Notes: generated by a model from the sequence alone, not told the origin. Shown: positions 41,804 through 51,500, counted from the stretch's first letter. The stretch is 64,000 bases of DNA from Pseudoselenomonas ruminantium (GCF_900142515.1 NZ_FRBC01000009.1:1-64000), one strand, 5' to 3'. Numbers and translations are program-made.

Positions 41804-42559
41804 ATGGTTTATTTGTTGAAATTCGGTGCCAGCTGGATACTGCCGCCGGGAATCTTTTTCCTGGCGTTGTGGTATGTGGCCTGGCGGTTGTATAAGAAAC
41901 GGGAAAAGGGGCTGGCTGGCATGCTTGCTGCTTTGGTGTTTGTATTCTATCTGCTGTGTACGAGTCTGGTGTCCGAGCGGGTCATGGGGGCTTTGGAGGC
42001 CACCTATACGCCGCCGGAGAATCCCCAGGGGGATGTGATCATCATGCTGGGAGGCGGTGCCTTCCCGGATACGCCGGATGTGAGCGGGCAGGGCACATTG
42101 TGCTCCAGCCCGGCGAACCGCCTGCTGACGGCGGCACGCTTGCAGCGTAAGCTGGATCTGCCCATCATCCTTTCCGGGGGACAGGTCTACAGCGATTCCG
42201 GCCCAGAGGCGGTGATTGCCAAGCGCATCCTGATGGATCTGGGCGTGCCGGAGGAGAAGATTTTCGTGGAGGGCCGCAGCATCAATACCACACAGAATGC
42301 GCGCTTCTCAAAAGAGATCATGCAGGAGCAGGGGTTCACAAAGCCGATCCTGGTGACCTCGGCTTTCCATATGCGCCGCTCGGTGCTGAACTTCGAGAAA
42401 TGCGGTGTAGAGGTTACGGCTTATCCTGCCGATTACCGGGTGAATACCCGCCATGATTTCCATTACAATAAGTTAAAGCCCAGCACCAGTGCTTTGGAGG
42501 ATAATGTATTGGTGATGCAGGAAGTCCTGCGGGCTTTGGTTACGAGGTATCTTGAATGA
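41804..42559 (+). CDS. YdcF/ElyC-like DUF218 membrane protein
   Basis: This 251-residue protein has two N-terminal membrane segments (about residues 8-30 and 38-58) and a DUF218 domain (about 75-230): IIMLGGGAFPD, LSGGQVYSDSGPEA, VEGRSINTTQNARFS and VTSAFHMRRS. ElyC and SanA of this family affect peptidoglycan and barrier function in E. coli. It overlaps the MATE gene by four bases, so the two are coupled. Specific activity unknown. Confidence 0.85.
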   Translation: MVYLLKFGASWILPPGIFFLALWYVAWRLYKKREKGLAGMLAALVFVFYLLCTSLVSERVMGALEATYTPPENPQGDVIIMLGGGAFPDTPDVSGQGTLCSSPANRLLTAARLQRKLDLPIILSGGQVYSDSGPEAVIAKRILMDLGVPEEKIFVEGRSINTTQNARFSKEIMQEQGFTKPILVTSAFHMRRSVLNFEKCGVEVTAYPADYRVNTRHDFHYNKLKPSTSALEDNVLVMQEVLRALVTRYLE

Positions 42560-43893
42560 CAAAAAATCTTACGGAGGGTGAGCCGGCCCGGCTCATTCTC
42601 TTTTTTACCTTGCCCCTGATTGCAGGGAATATCTTTCAGCAGCTGTATGCCTTTGTGGACACGTTGATCGTCGGGCGTTTCCTGGGCGTAGAGGCGCTGG
42701 CTGCAGTAGGCTGTACCGGCAGCCTGATGTTTCTGATGCTGGGCTTTGTGATCGGCTTTTCCACCGGTATCACCATCTATACAGGCCAGCGTTACGGAGC
42801 CAAGGATTTTGCCGGCGTGCGCAAGAGTGCCGCTACCTGTGCGGTGCTGTCCCTGCTGGAGGCGGCAGCGCTGACAGCCTTTGGCGTGCCGATGTGCCGT
42901 TACCTGCTGATCTGGATGCAGACGCCGCCAGAAATCATTGAGGGGGCCTATGCCTTCATCAGTATTGTCTTTGGCGGCATCGTGATGTTCGTCTGCCTGC
43001 AGACCCAGACCAATCTTCTGCGGGCGCTGGGGGACAGCCGGATGCCTACGGTGATCCTGGCCACGGCGCTCATCATCAACATCATCCTGGAGCCGGTGGC
43101 AATCCTTGTGTTGGGCTGGGGCATTCCCGGTGCGGCTCTGGCTACCATCGTGGCACAGTTCCTGGGCAACGTCATCTGCTATATCTACATCTGCAAGAAG
43201 GTGCCGGTATTGCGCACGCATCGGGCCGACTGGCAGATTACTCGGCAGGACCTGAAGGCCCATCTGCGGCTGGGACTGCCCATGGGCTTCCAGTCTTCGA
43301 TCATCGCCATCGGCGCGGTCATCCTGCAGGTGGCACTCAATAATCTTGGGCCTACGGCTGTGGCCGCCTATGCGGCAGCCCAGAAGGTGGATTCCATCGC
43401 GCTGATGCCCATGATGTCCTTCGGTCTGGCCATGGCAGCCTATACCGCCCAGAACTACGGCGCCCAGAAATACGAGCGCATTGCTGAGGGCGTGAAGAAA
43501 TGCAGCTATATGTCTGTGGGTTTCAGCATTTTGGCAGGCGTCCTGCTGATTCTTTCCGGCCCCTTTATCATGGAACTCTTCGTAGGGCAGGGGCAGGAAG
43601 AAGTCGTGTCCATGGGCCATGAGTATCTGATTGTCAACGGTTCGACTTATTGGATCCTCTCGCTGCTATTCATCTTCCGCTATACCTTGCAGGGACTGGG
43701 CCAAAGCGTCGTGCCCACCATTGCGGGCATCATGGAACTTCTGATGCGTGCCGGGGCGGCGATCTTCCTCTGCGAGATCTGGGGCTACTTCGGCGCCTGC
43801 GTAGCCAACCCCATGGCCTGGGCCGGCTCCTGCATTCCGCTGGCCATTGCCTTCTTCTGGACGCGGCGGACGTTTCGGAAAAAATATAGCTAA
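42556..43893 (+). CDS. MATE-family efflux transporter
   Basis: This 445-residue protein has twelve hydrophobic segments in two related halves, opening with the MATE pattern LTEGEPARLILFFTLPLIAGN and the FVDTLIVGRFLG block. It probably exports cations or drugs with sodium or protons. The substrate cannot be told. It ends at a strong terminator (43913-43960). Confidence 0.9.
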   Translation: MTKNLTEGEPARLILFFTLPLIAGNIFQQLYAFVDTLIVGRFLGVEALAAVGCTGSLMFLMLGFVIGFSTGITIYTGQRYGAKDFAGVRKSAATCAVLSLLEAAALTAFGVPMCRYLLIWMQTPPEIIEGAYAFISIVFGGIVMFVCLQTQTNLLRALGDSRMPTVILATALIINIILEPVAILVLGWGIPGAALATIVAQFLGNVICYIYICKKVPVLRTHRADWQITRQDLKAHLRLGLPMGFQSSIIAIGAVILQVALNNLGPTAVAAYAAAQKVDSIALMPMMSFGLAMAAYTAQNYGAQKYERIAEGVKKCSYMSVGFSILAGVLLILSGPFIMELFVGQGQEEVVSMGHEYLIVNGSTYWILSLLFIFRYTLQGLGQSVVPTIAGIMELLMRAGAAIFLCEIWGYFGACVANPMAWAGSCIPLAIAFFWTRRTFRKKYS

Positions 43894-43912
43894 AAATATG
43901 ACAGCACAAGCA

Positions 43913-43960
43913 AAAATCCCCGGTCTGCATATCAAATCTTGCAGGCAGGGGATTTCTTTT
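43913..43960 (+). terminator. Terminator after the MATE gene
   Basis: AAAATCCCC pairs with GGGGATTT across a loop that itself contains CTGCA..TGCAG, followed by CTTTT. Confidence 0.85.
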
Positions 43961-44111
43961 GACTTTGCTATTATGCAGTTTTAGGGATTTAGTCAAGATT
44001 GCAGCCGGTGAAGGCAGCTTAAATTTCTCCTTAAGTTCCCTCGTTCCTGCATCGATATACAATATGGAGTTGTATGTGTTTTTGGCAGTGGGCAAGGGAG
44101 TGACGCAAAAA

Positions 44112-45605
44112 ATGATGATCGGCAGGACAGAAGGACAGGAGAGTTCCTACATAAGTCAGGCGGTTCGGGGAAGAGCGCTGGCAGAACGCAGGATAGAGCA
44201 GGCTGCGCTGAAAGATGATGCTTTTGGTGCGCCTTATCGGGTAGAACTTAGTGACAGGTTGAAAAATATCGCAACCTATCAAAACGGGTCCTTGGTCGAG
44301 ATCGGACAGCGTGACAGTCATGGCAGGCTGCTCAGCCGGGAAGAGGAGCTGGCTGTTTTGCATGATAAAGTGGCTGTGTATCAGGAAATGAATGAGACTT
44401 ATAGGCGCACCGGTTCACCTGTTGATAGCGAAGCCCTGAATCGCAAGCTGCAGGAAGAGATGTTGGATCGTGTGGAAAAAATGGCAACGGGCGGCAGGCA
44501 GGAGGTTCAGTCTGTAAGTGGTGATAGCGGGCTTCCTGGCATAGAGCAGGATTTTTCGCAGATTCGCAAGACGCCTACAGGCTTTGAGGATAAGCCTGTA
44601 CCCAAAATTGAGTACACGCCCGTAACGGAAATCCGCAGCCGTCATTATCGCTGGACCGAGGAGGACGGCATAGAGGAAACGCTTACGCAAGAGGCAGAAT
44701 GGGCACAAAGCCGCGCTTACCTGCGTGAACGGATTGAGCATGCTGCCACCGACGCCATAAAGGACATTTTGGAACCATGCGAAACTTATGAGGAAGCGAT
44801 GAAAAAACTCTATACGGGCGGTGGGCAGGCGCCCATCCAATCCTACGACAGGGAAAATATGACCTACACCATAACCTTGAGGCCGGTTGATGGTGCTTAT
44901 GCCGTATTGGGCACGGTGTTGAATAATTTTCAGGAAGAATTTGGCAGCGAGGATTCCTTCTATGATACCTTATTGACGGCCTTGAACGATCTGGACCCGC
45001 AGGGCGATAATGAACTGGTTAAGCAGATCCGCCGCATGGTGAAAACCGTACAGGGGGGGCAACAGATTGATGTGGACAGCGACGAATTTAAGAAAGACAT
45101 AGAAGATGCCGTGGCTAGGACGTATGGTATCGCTGTCGGAGCGAAAAAAGAGGAAAAGCCCCAAAATGTAAACACAAAACAACAGGAAACTACAGGGCGT
45201 TCCTATCTTGATATGCAGCTGCAGCGAGCGAAAGAGGAGAGCCGTCTGCTCGATGAACTTTTAGGCACAGCAGACAAGGAAACGGAACATGACGAAAAGA
45301 AAATAGAGTCAGCAGGGGATATACTGAAGCACCGCCAGCCAGAGGGCAAGGATGCAGGCTTTATCGATAAGCTGCGCCGGGTAGATGAACGCAAAGAACC
45401 TGCTAAGCCCTATGTCTTTTCTACAGGAGAGCAGAAAGCGGGAACACCGATAGCACAGGAACAACGCGAAGCACAGCAGGCTGCTTACGATAAATGGCTG
45501 GCCATTGGTGAACGCCTTACAGAGGTATTTGCTGCAGATAGATCCACATATTATGAAAAAGCCTTCCTCAGCGCTGTAACAAACAACGTAGATATTTCAG
45601 GGTGA
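44112..45605 (+). CDS. Unrecognised 497-residue soluble protein
   Basis: I do not recognise any domain. The product is hydrophilic and mostly helical, with no signal peptide or membrane segment. Charged E/K/R-rich stretches alternate with one more ordered part (about residues 255-340: ENMTYTITLRPVDGAYAVLGTVLNN region). It also has Q-rich turns. AAGGGAG lies 11 bases before ATG 44112; the frame is open further upstream (ATG 44064) without a better site. Its sequence looks richer in A and T than its neighbours. It stands alone between two terminators. A weak sigma-28-like pair (TTAAGTTC, ATCGATAT) lies upstream, so a flagellar or surface link is possible. Confidence 0.72.
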   Translation: MMIGRTEGQESSYISQAVRGRALAERRIEQAALKDDAFGAPYRVELSDRLKNIATYQNGSLVEIGQRDSHGRLLSREEELAVLHDKVAVYQEMNETYRRTGSPVDSEALNRKLQEEMLDRVEKMATGGRQEVQSVSGDSGLPGIEQDFSQIRKTPTGFEDKPVPKIEYTPVTEIRSRHYRWTEEDGIEETLTQEAEWAQSRAYLRERIEHAATDAIKDILEPCETYEEAMKKLYTGGGQAPIQSYDRENMTYTITLRPVDGAYAVLGTVLNNFQEEFGSEDSFYDTLLTALNDLDPQGDNELVKQIRRMVKTVQGGQQIDVDSDEFKKDIEDAVARTYGIAVGAKKEEKPQNVNTKQQETTGRSYLDMQLQRAKEESRLLDELLGTADKETEHDEKKIESAGDILKHRQPEGKDAGFIDKLRRVDERKEPAKPYVFSTGEQKAGTPIAQEQREAQQAAYDKWLAIGERLTEVFAADRSTYYEKAFLSAVTNNVDISG

Positions 45606-45710
45606 CATTTGTAATTTTTTATAATGATTTACATTTTTAGCAGGAATTTTTAAATGTTGCGTTGTATATATACATATATTGATTCAAACTAAATGAAGGG
45701 TGGATTTATT

Positions 45711-47393
45711 ATGTATCAAGATGAATACAAGCGTTGGTTGGAGGCTGACCTCATTGACTGCGATCTGGGGAAAGAGCTGCGGGACATTGAAGGTGATGAC
45801 GAAGCCATCAAGGAGCGTTTTGCTGCATCTTTGCAGTTCGGTACGGCAGGCCTGCGTGGCACTTTGGGTGCCGGCACCAACCGCATGAACATCTGGGTGG
45901 TGCGTCAGGCTACCCAGGGCGTGGCTGACTGGGTGAAGGGCGAAGGCGGCAGCCAGACCGTAGCCATCAGCTATGATACGCGCCTCAAGGGCTGGACTTT
46001 TGCCAAGGAAGCTGCGGGAGTTCTTGCCGCCAATGGCATCCATGTCCGCATCTACGACGAACCCATGCCGGTACCGGCGCTTTCCTTTGCCACCCGTTTC
46101 TATAAAGCAAATGCCGGCATCATGGTGACAGCCAGCCACAACCCAGCCAAGTACAACGGTTACAAGGCTTATGGCCCCGACGGCTGCCAGATGACCGATG
46201 ATGCTGCTGATGTGGTCTACAATGCCATCCAGAAGACCGATGTGCTGACCGGTGCAAAGTACATGTCCTTTGCTGAAGGTGTGGAAAAAGGCCTGATCAA
46301 GTTTGTCGGGGAAGACTGCAAGGATGGCCTTTATGAAAATATCGAGGCCTGCCAGGTGCGTCCGGGCCTCTGCAAGACGGCTGGTCTGAAGCTGGTCTAC
46401 AGCCCGCTCAACGGTACGGGTCTGGTGCCCGTTACCCGCGTGCTGCGTGATATAGGCATTGATGATGTGACGATCGTGCCGGAGCAGGAATACCCCAACG
46501 GCTATTTCACGACCTGCTCCTATCCGAACCCGGAAATCCTCGCTGCGATGGAAAAGGGTGTGGAACTGGCCAAGAAAGAGGATGCAGATCTGATGCTGGC
46601 CACTGACCCGGATGCTGACCGTGTGGGCATCGCCATGAAGTGCCCGGATGGCTCCTATGAGCTGGTGTCCGGCAACGAGATGGGCGTACTGCTCCTCGAT
46701 TATATCTGCGCCGGCCGTCAGGAAAAGGGCACCATGCCCCAGAATCCTGTGGCTGTGAAATCCATCGTATCCACGCCGCTGGCTGATGCTGTGGCCAAGC
46801 ACTATGGCGTAGAGCTGCGCCATACGCTGACGGGCTTCAAGTGGATTGGCGACCAGATCCTCGGCCTGGAGAAGGCCGGTGAAGTGGAACGCTTCATCTT
46901 CGGCTTCGAGGAAAGCTATGGCTATCTGGCTGGCCCTTATGTGCGCGATAAGGATGCTGTCGTGGCTTCCATGCTGATCTGCGAGATGGCTGCCTATTAC
47001 CGCAGCCAGGGTTCTTCCATCAAACAGCGCCTGGAAGAGATCTATCAGCAGTATGGCCGCTACCTCAACAAGGTGGACAGCTTCGAGTTCCCGGGCCTGT
47101 CCGGCATGGACAAGATGAAGGGCATGATGGAGAACCTGCGCAAGGACCCCATCAAGGAACTGGCTGGCAAGAAGGTAGCGAAGGTCATCGACTATCTTGA
47201 TACGGCTGCTACGGGCCTGCCCAAGGCCAATGTGCTGACCTATGAGATGGAAGATGGTTCTTCCGTCATCATCCGTCCGTCCGGTACGGAGCCGAAAATC
47301 AAGGCTTACTATACGACCAAGGGCAAGGATCTGGCAGAAGCACAGGCCGCTAAAGATGCAATGGCTGCTGCGGTCAAACCGTATCTTTCCTAA
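45711..47393 (+). CDS. Phosphohexomutase (PGM2/ManB-like)
   Basis: This 560-residue alpha-D-phosphohexomutase interconverts 1- and 6-phosphates of glucose or mannose. The phosphoserine is residue 142 in TASHNPAKYNGYK, the metal loop is ATDPDADRVG, the sugar loop is GFEESYGYL, and the phosphate loop is RPSGTEPKIK. The length is that of the PGM2/ManB group. The ATG at 45711 lies ten bases after AAGGG. The product feeds surface sugars and central metabolism. A clear terminator follows. Confidence 0.93.
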   Translation: MYQDEYKRWLEADLIDCDLGKELRDIEGDDEAIKERFAASLQFGTAGLRGTLGAGTNRMNIWVVRQATQGVADWVKGEGGSQTVAISYDTRLKGWTFAKEAAGVLAANGIHVRIYDEPMPVPALSFATRFYKANAGIMVTASHNPAKYNGYKAYGPDGCQMTDDAADVVYNAIQKTDVLTGAKYMSFAEGVEKGLIKFVGEDCKDGLYENIEACQVRPGLCKTAGLKLVYSPLNGTGLVPVTRVLRDIGIDDVTIVPEQEYPNGYFTTCSYPNPEILAAMEKGVELAKKEDADLMLATDPDADRVGIAMKCPDGSYELVSGNEMGVLLLDYICAGRQEKGTMPQNPVAVKSIVSTPLADAVAKHYGVELRHTLTGFKWIGDQILGLEKAGEVERFIFGFEESYGYLAGPYVRDKDAVVASMLICEMAAYYRSQGSSIKQRLEEIYQQYGRYLNKVDSFEFPGLSGMDKMKGMMENLRKDPIKELAGKKVAKVIDYLDTAATGLPKANVLTYEMEDGSSVIIRPSGTEPKIKAYYTTKGKDLAEAQAAKDAMAAAVKPYLS

Positions 47394-47414
47394 ACGTTTA
47401 TAAAGGTGGAATAT

Positions 47415-47449
47415 CCCGGTGAGGCGGTTCGTGCTTCACCGGGTTTTTT
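47415..47449 (+). terminator. Terminator after the phosphohexomutase gene
   Basis: CCCGGTGA pairs with TCACCGGG around a loop with an extra GC pair, followed by TTTTTT. Confidence 0.88.
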
Positions 47450-47483
47450 ATGGGAAACGTCATGAATTTGCGAAGAAAAAAGC

Positions 47484-47513
47484 TTGCGCAGCGGGTTGTA
47501 ATTGTGTTACTAT
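47484..47513 (+). promoter_or_regulatory. Promoter for the secG operon
   Basis: TTGCGC (47484-47489) and TACTAT (47508-47513) are 18 bases apart, with an extended TGT before the -10. The secG start is 36 bases downstream. Confidence 0.6.
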
Positions 47514-47548
47514 GAATTGAAGACTGTAATAAAAGGGAGGCTTATCTA

Positions 47549-47776
47549 ATGCTTACCGTTTTGATGATAATTGATGCGCTGGTGGCAATCGCCCTCATCG
47601 CAGCAGTACTGGGACAGGAAGCAAAATCTGCCGGCATGGGCGGCATGGGTGGCGGTGCGGACACCGTTTTCTCCGGCAAGGCCCGTGGTATGGATGCACT
47701 GCTCGCGCGTGTGACAGTGGTGCTGGCTATCTTGTTCGCAGCGATCACCATCGTGATTGCCAAAATGACAAGCTAA
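47549..47776 (+). CDS. secG: Preprotein translocase subunit SecG
   Basis: This 75-residue protein has two membrane segments (about residues 2-22 and 52-72). Between them is a Gly-rich turn with GMGGGADTVFSGKARG, which matches the SecG loop pattern. SecG supports SecYEG in export. The position before esterase, rnr and smpB is the usual Firmicute order and supports the call. AAAGGGAGG precedes the ATG. Confidence 0.88.
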   Translation: MLTVLMIIDALVAIALIAAVLGQEAKSAGMGGMGGGADTVFSGKARGMDALLARVTVVLAILFAAITIVIAKMTS

Positions 47777-47784
47777 TAAAGAGC

Positions 47785-47815
47785 ATCCCTGTTCACTAGA
47801 GCAGGGATATTTTAG
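47785..47815 (+). terminator. Weak hairpin after secG
   Basis: ATCCCTG and CAGGGAT pair perfectly across ten bases and are followed by ATTTTAG. It may lower transcription into the esterase gene. Confidence 0.5.
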
Positions 47816-47851
47816 ATTTTGGAATATTTGGAAATAATTGGGGGTACGAAG

Positions 47852-48586
47852 ATGATTTTACCGGGAGCAGAGCCTTTCTTTATGCCGGGCGGCAAAAAAG
47901 GGGTGCTCCTTATCCATGGCTTTACGGGACTGCCTGCAGAATTGCTGCTTTTAGGAGAGCATCTGAATAAGGCCGGCTTTACGGTACTCGGCGTGCGGCT
48001 GGCTGGACATGGCACGACGGTGGAGGATATGCGCCATATGACCTGGGAGGACTGGATGGACTCCGTGCGGGATGGCTATGCTCTGCTCTCGGGCTTCTGT
48101 GAGGAGATTTCGGTGATCGGGCACTCCATGGGCGGGCTCTTTGCCCTGCTGTTGTCCACGGAAGAGGTCATCTCCCATGTCGTGACGCTGGCTGCGCCGA
48201 TCTTCATCCCCGAGGAACGGGGGCTGGCGGCATTGCCGCCGCGGGAAGCCTGCTATGACGGCTATGTGACCAAGCCCAGGCGGAAGCTCAGGGACGTACC
48301 CCCTGCTGCCAATCGTACCTATCGCAAGATGCCGCTGATTTCCATCCATGAGCTGGTGGAGGTCATCGAAAAGACCAAGGGTGCTATCGAGGAAGTGAAG
48401 GCACCGACGCTCATCATGCACAGCCGGGATGACCATACGGCGGCACCGGTGAGCGCAGACTATATCCTGTCCCATGTGCAGGGACAGGCGCGAATCGTCT
48501 GGCTGGAGGAATCCGGGCATCTGTTGCCCCTGGCCAGCGAAAGAGAGAGAGTATTTGAAGAGGCTGCGGCCTTCCTGCAAGGGTAG
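47852..48586 (+). CDS. Carboxylesterase (alpha/beta hydrolase)
   Basis: This 244-residue alpha/beta hydrolase has the HGFTGLPAELLLLGEHL oxyanion region, the nucleophile serine 92 in GHSMGG, the acid in MHSRDDHTAP-like context, and the histidine in EESGHLLPL. It is the Est30-type esterase that habitually accompanies secG and rnr in Firmicutes. The ATG at 47852 follows GGGGG. Natural substrate unknown. Confidence 0.9.
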   Translation: MILPGAEPFFMPGGKKGVLLIHGFTGLPAELLLLGEHLNKAGFTVLGVRLAGHGTTVEDMRHMTWEDWMDSVRDGYALLSGFCEEISVIGHSMGGLFALLLSTEEVISHVVTLAAPIFIPEERGLAALPPREACYDGYVTKPRRKLRDVPPAANRTYRKMPLISIHELVEVIEKTKGAIEEVKAPTLIMHSRDDHTAAPVSADYILSHVQGQARIVWLEESGHLLPLASERERVFEEAAAFLQG

Positions 48587-48590
48587 TGGT

Positions 48591-48688
48591 GTGACTTTTC
48601 TTTGGTGCAAAGAAAAGTCACCAAAAGAAACAGCGGGCTGAAATCCCATCACGGGATTTACGCCCGACGGCTCCCGTCCTTGGGAGCC
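48591..48688 (+). repeat. Three-hairpin intergenic element, copy 2
   Basis: GTGACTTTTCTTT pairs with AAAGAAAAGTCAC (48591-48621). CGGGC pairs with GCCCG around AAATCCC..GGGATTT (48634-48666). GGCTCCC pairs with GGGAGCC (48669-48688). The order and loops match the element at 27829, while several paired bases differ on both sides of the stem. It lies between the esterase and rnr. Confidence 0.78.
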
Positions 48689-48743
48689 GATTACGCTTGC
48701 CTTATGTTTGCAGGTAAATCGTAAATTTATGTAAGGAGAAAAA

Positions 48744-51485
48744 ATGGACTTAAAAGAAAGAATCCTCGCTTATATGCGAGAAGCTGCCTATAAGCCACTG
48801 GCCGCCGAAGATTTAGGCGAAGAGATGGGACTGACGGACGAAGAACTGGTGGATTTTGAAGCAGCCTTGGATGAATTGGAGGCAGAAGGGGCCATCATCA
48901 GGAATCGCAGTGACCTTTACGGTGTGCCCAGCCGCATGCATCTGGCCGTGGGGCGTCTTTCCATGACGGCGAAGGGCTTTGGCTTTTTGATTCCGGACGT
49001 CCGGGAAACGGAAGAGGAGACGGATGTATTCATTCCGGCCAATGCCGTGGGCTCCGCCATGCATGGCGACCGTGTTGTGGCGCGGGTTGCGCCGGCGCAG
49101 GAGGAAGGCCGTTCCCGCGAAGGCGAGATCATCCGCATCCTTGAGCATGCCAATGAGAAGATCGTGGGCACTTTTGAGCGCAGCAAGACCTTTGGTTTTG
49201 TGACGCCGGACAATACGAAGCTCACGCAGGATATCTTCGTGGCCAAGAAATTCTTCAAGGGTGCCAAGACGGGCAGCAAGGTGGTCGTGAAAATCACCAA
49301 ATGGCCCAGCGGCCGCCGCAGTGCGGAAGGTGAGGTCATTGAAGTGCTGGGCAAGGTGGGCGATCCCGGCGTGGATGTGCTCTCGGTGATGCGCCAGTAT
49401 GAGCTGTCCGAAAGCTTCCCCGAGGATGTGCAGGCGGAAGCCGATGTCGTTGAGCAGGAGCCTGCACCGGAGGAATACCGGGGCCGTGCTGACCGCCGTG
49501 ACCTGCCCATCGTCACGGTGGACGGTGAGGACTCCAAGGATCTCGATGATGGTGTCTTTGCCCGCAAGAACCCTGATGGTTCTTACTTCCTGGGTGTCTA
49601 TATCGCCGATGTCAGCCATTATGTGCGGGAAAATGCGCCCCTTGACCGGGAAGCCTATGCCCGCGGCACGAGTGTTTATCTGGTTGACCGCGTGATTCCC
49701 ATGCTGCCCAGGGAGCTTTCCAATGGCATCTGCAGCCTGAATGCAGGTGTTGACCGCCTGGCTATGGCCTGCGAGATGCAGATTTCCCCGGAAGGCGAGG
49801 TCGTAAGTTACGAGATCCTGCCGACGGTGATCCATGTCTACCGCCGTCTGACTTACAATATCGTCAACAAGGTATTGGTGGGCAAGGAAGAACCCTTCCT
49901 GTCCGATAATCACGATATCCTCTCGATGCTCGAGACGCTGGCCGAGCTGCGCGGTGTCCTGAAGGCCAAGCGCCATCGCCGCGGCTCTATCGACTTCGAC
50001 TTGCCAGAAGTCAAGGTCAAGCTGGATGAACACGGTCATCCGGTGGCACTCATCAAGCGGGAAGGCAGCCTGGCGGAATCCATCATCGAGGAATGCATGC
50101 TGGCAGCCAATGAGACCGTGGCCCGTCATATGGACACGAAGAACCTGCCCTTCATGTACCGCGTCCATGAGCAGCCTTCCGAGGAAAAAATCGAACGGCT
50201 CAACAACCTGTTGGCAACGTTCGGTCTTTATGTGAAGCGGGATGAAGCCGGGCAGATCCAGCCCATGGATGTGCAGAAGGTACTCGAAAAAGTCGAGGGT
50301 CGTCCGGAGGAACGCATCATCAGCACGGTGTCCCTGCGCTCCATGCAGCAGGCGCGCTACAGTGAGCTGAGTCTGGGCCATTTTGGCCTGGCCGCCCGCT
50401 ATTATACGCACTTCACGTCACCCATCCGCCGCTATCCGGATCTGATTGTCCACCGCCTCCTGCGGGAGACCTTTGCGACAGGCAGTATCCCCGCAGAACG
50501 GCAGGCCAAGCTGAAGACCATGCTGCCTGAGATTGCCGACCATACCTCCCAGCGGGAGCGGGTGGCCATCGAGGCAGAACGCGAGACCACGGACATGAAG
50601 AAAATCGAGTATATGGCGCAGTTCGTGGGCGAGGAGTTCACAGGTGTCATCAGCGGCGTGACCGCGTTCGGTATCTTTGTGGAACTCGATAACGGTGTGG
50701 AAGGTCTGGTTCATGTTTCCACCATGACCAATGACTATTATGAATATGTGGAAGAACAATATGCAATGATTGGCGAGCGCACCCGGATGAAATACCGTTT
50801 GGGCGATGAGGTGGAGGTAATCCTCGCGCGGGCCAATGTGGAGGAACGGAATTTGGATTTTGTGTTGAAAGATAACGGCCAGTATGTGCCGGAACAGCCA
50901 GCCGCTAAGAAAAATGACGGCCGGAAGAGCAACAAGAAAACGAAGGCGCCCCGCCCCAAGAAGGCGAACAAGCCGCTGCTTGAAGATGAACTGATTGCCG
51001 AGCCCATGCTGACGGAGGAAGAAAGCCAGCAGAAGGAGCAGCAGGGACACAGCCAGCATAAGAAGCGCCGCAACCATAAGAAGCGCGGTGCTTCCGGCGA
51101 AAAACTGCCGCAGGAGGAAAATCAGGAAAAGCGTCAGCCCAAAGAGCGCAAGAACCGCAATGATAAGAGCCGCCGTCCGGGCAAGGCCGAACGCGCGGAC
51201 AAGGAAAGCCGTGTCGGTTCCGGCTCCTTCCGTGGAGGCTCGGGCGACCGCAGCCGCAATCGCGAGGAACGCCGCGGCGACAAGGAAGCCGGTTACCATC
51301 GCGTCTATGTGACGGGGCTCAACAGCGCCATCTGGCCGGACCCTCCCGGATACCATGAGAAGAAGGAACGGGAAATGGCCGCCGCAGCCGCCAGGGCTGA
51401 AAAAGAAAAGGCGCAGAAGTCCAAGGGCAAGCGCCGTCCGCGTCCGCACCGCAAGACGGAAGGCGGTACGGGGAATAGCAAATAA
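48744..51485 (+). CDS. rnr: Ribonuclease R
   Basis: This 913-residue exoribonuclease has an N-terminal helical domain (1-65), two cold-shock-like domains (about 70-220) and the catalytic RNB domain (about 250-580, with VDGEDSKDLDDGVFA). An S1 domain (about 630-705) is followed by a tail of about 200 residues rich in K, R, N, Q and E. RNase R degrades structured RNA and takes part in trans-translation with SmpB, whose gene follows in 15 bases. The tail is longer and more basic than in E. coli. Confidence 0.95.
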   Translation: MDLKERILAYMREAAYKPLAAEDLGEEMGLTDEELVDFEAALDELEAEGAIIRNRSDLYGVPSRMHLAVGRLSMTAKGFGFLIPDVRETEEETDVFIPANAVGSAMHGDRVVARVAPAQEEGRSREGEIIRILEHANEKIVGTFERSKTFGFVTPDNTKLTQDIFVAKKFFKGAKTGSKVVVKITKWPSGRRSAEGEVIEVLGKVGDPGVDVLSVMRQYELSESFPEDVQAEADVVEQEPAPEEYRGRADRRDLPIVTVDGEDSKDLDDGVFARKNPDGSYFLGVYIADVSHYVRENAPLDREAYARGTSVYLVDRVIPMLPRELSNGICSLNAGVDRLAMACEMQISPEGEVVSYEILPTVIHVYRRLTYNIVNKVLVGKEEPFLSDNHDILSMLETLAELRGVLKAKRHRRGSIDFDLPEVKVKLDEHGHPVALIKREGSLAESIIEECMLAANETVARHMDTKNLPFMYRVHEQPSEEKIERLNNLLATFGLYVKRDEAGQIQPMDVQKVLEKVEGRPEERIISTVSLRSMQQARYSELSLGHFGLAARYYTHFTSPIRRYPDLIVHRLLRETFATGSIPAERQAKLKTMLPEIADHTSQRERVAIEAERETTDMKKIEYMAQFVGEEFTGVISGVTAFGIFVELDNGVEGLVHVSTMTNDYYEYVEEQYAMIGERTRMKYRLGDEVEVILARANVEERNLDFVLKDNGQYVPEQPAAKKNDGRKSNKKTKAPRPKKANKPLLEDELIAEPMLTEEESQQKEQQGHSQHKKRRNHKKRGASGEKLPQEENQEKRQPKERKNRNDKSRRPGKAERADKESRVGSGSFRGGSGDRSRNREERRGDKEAGYHRVYVTGLNSAIWPDPPGYHEKKEREMAAAAARAEKEKAQKSKGKRRPRPHRKTEGGTGNSK

Positions 51486-51500
51486 GTTCGAGGTGAGAGA

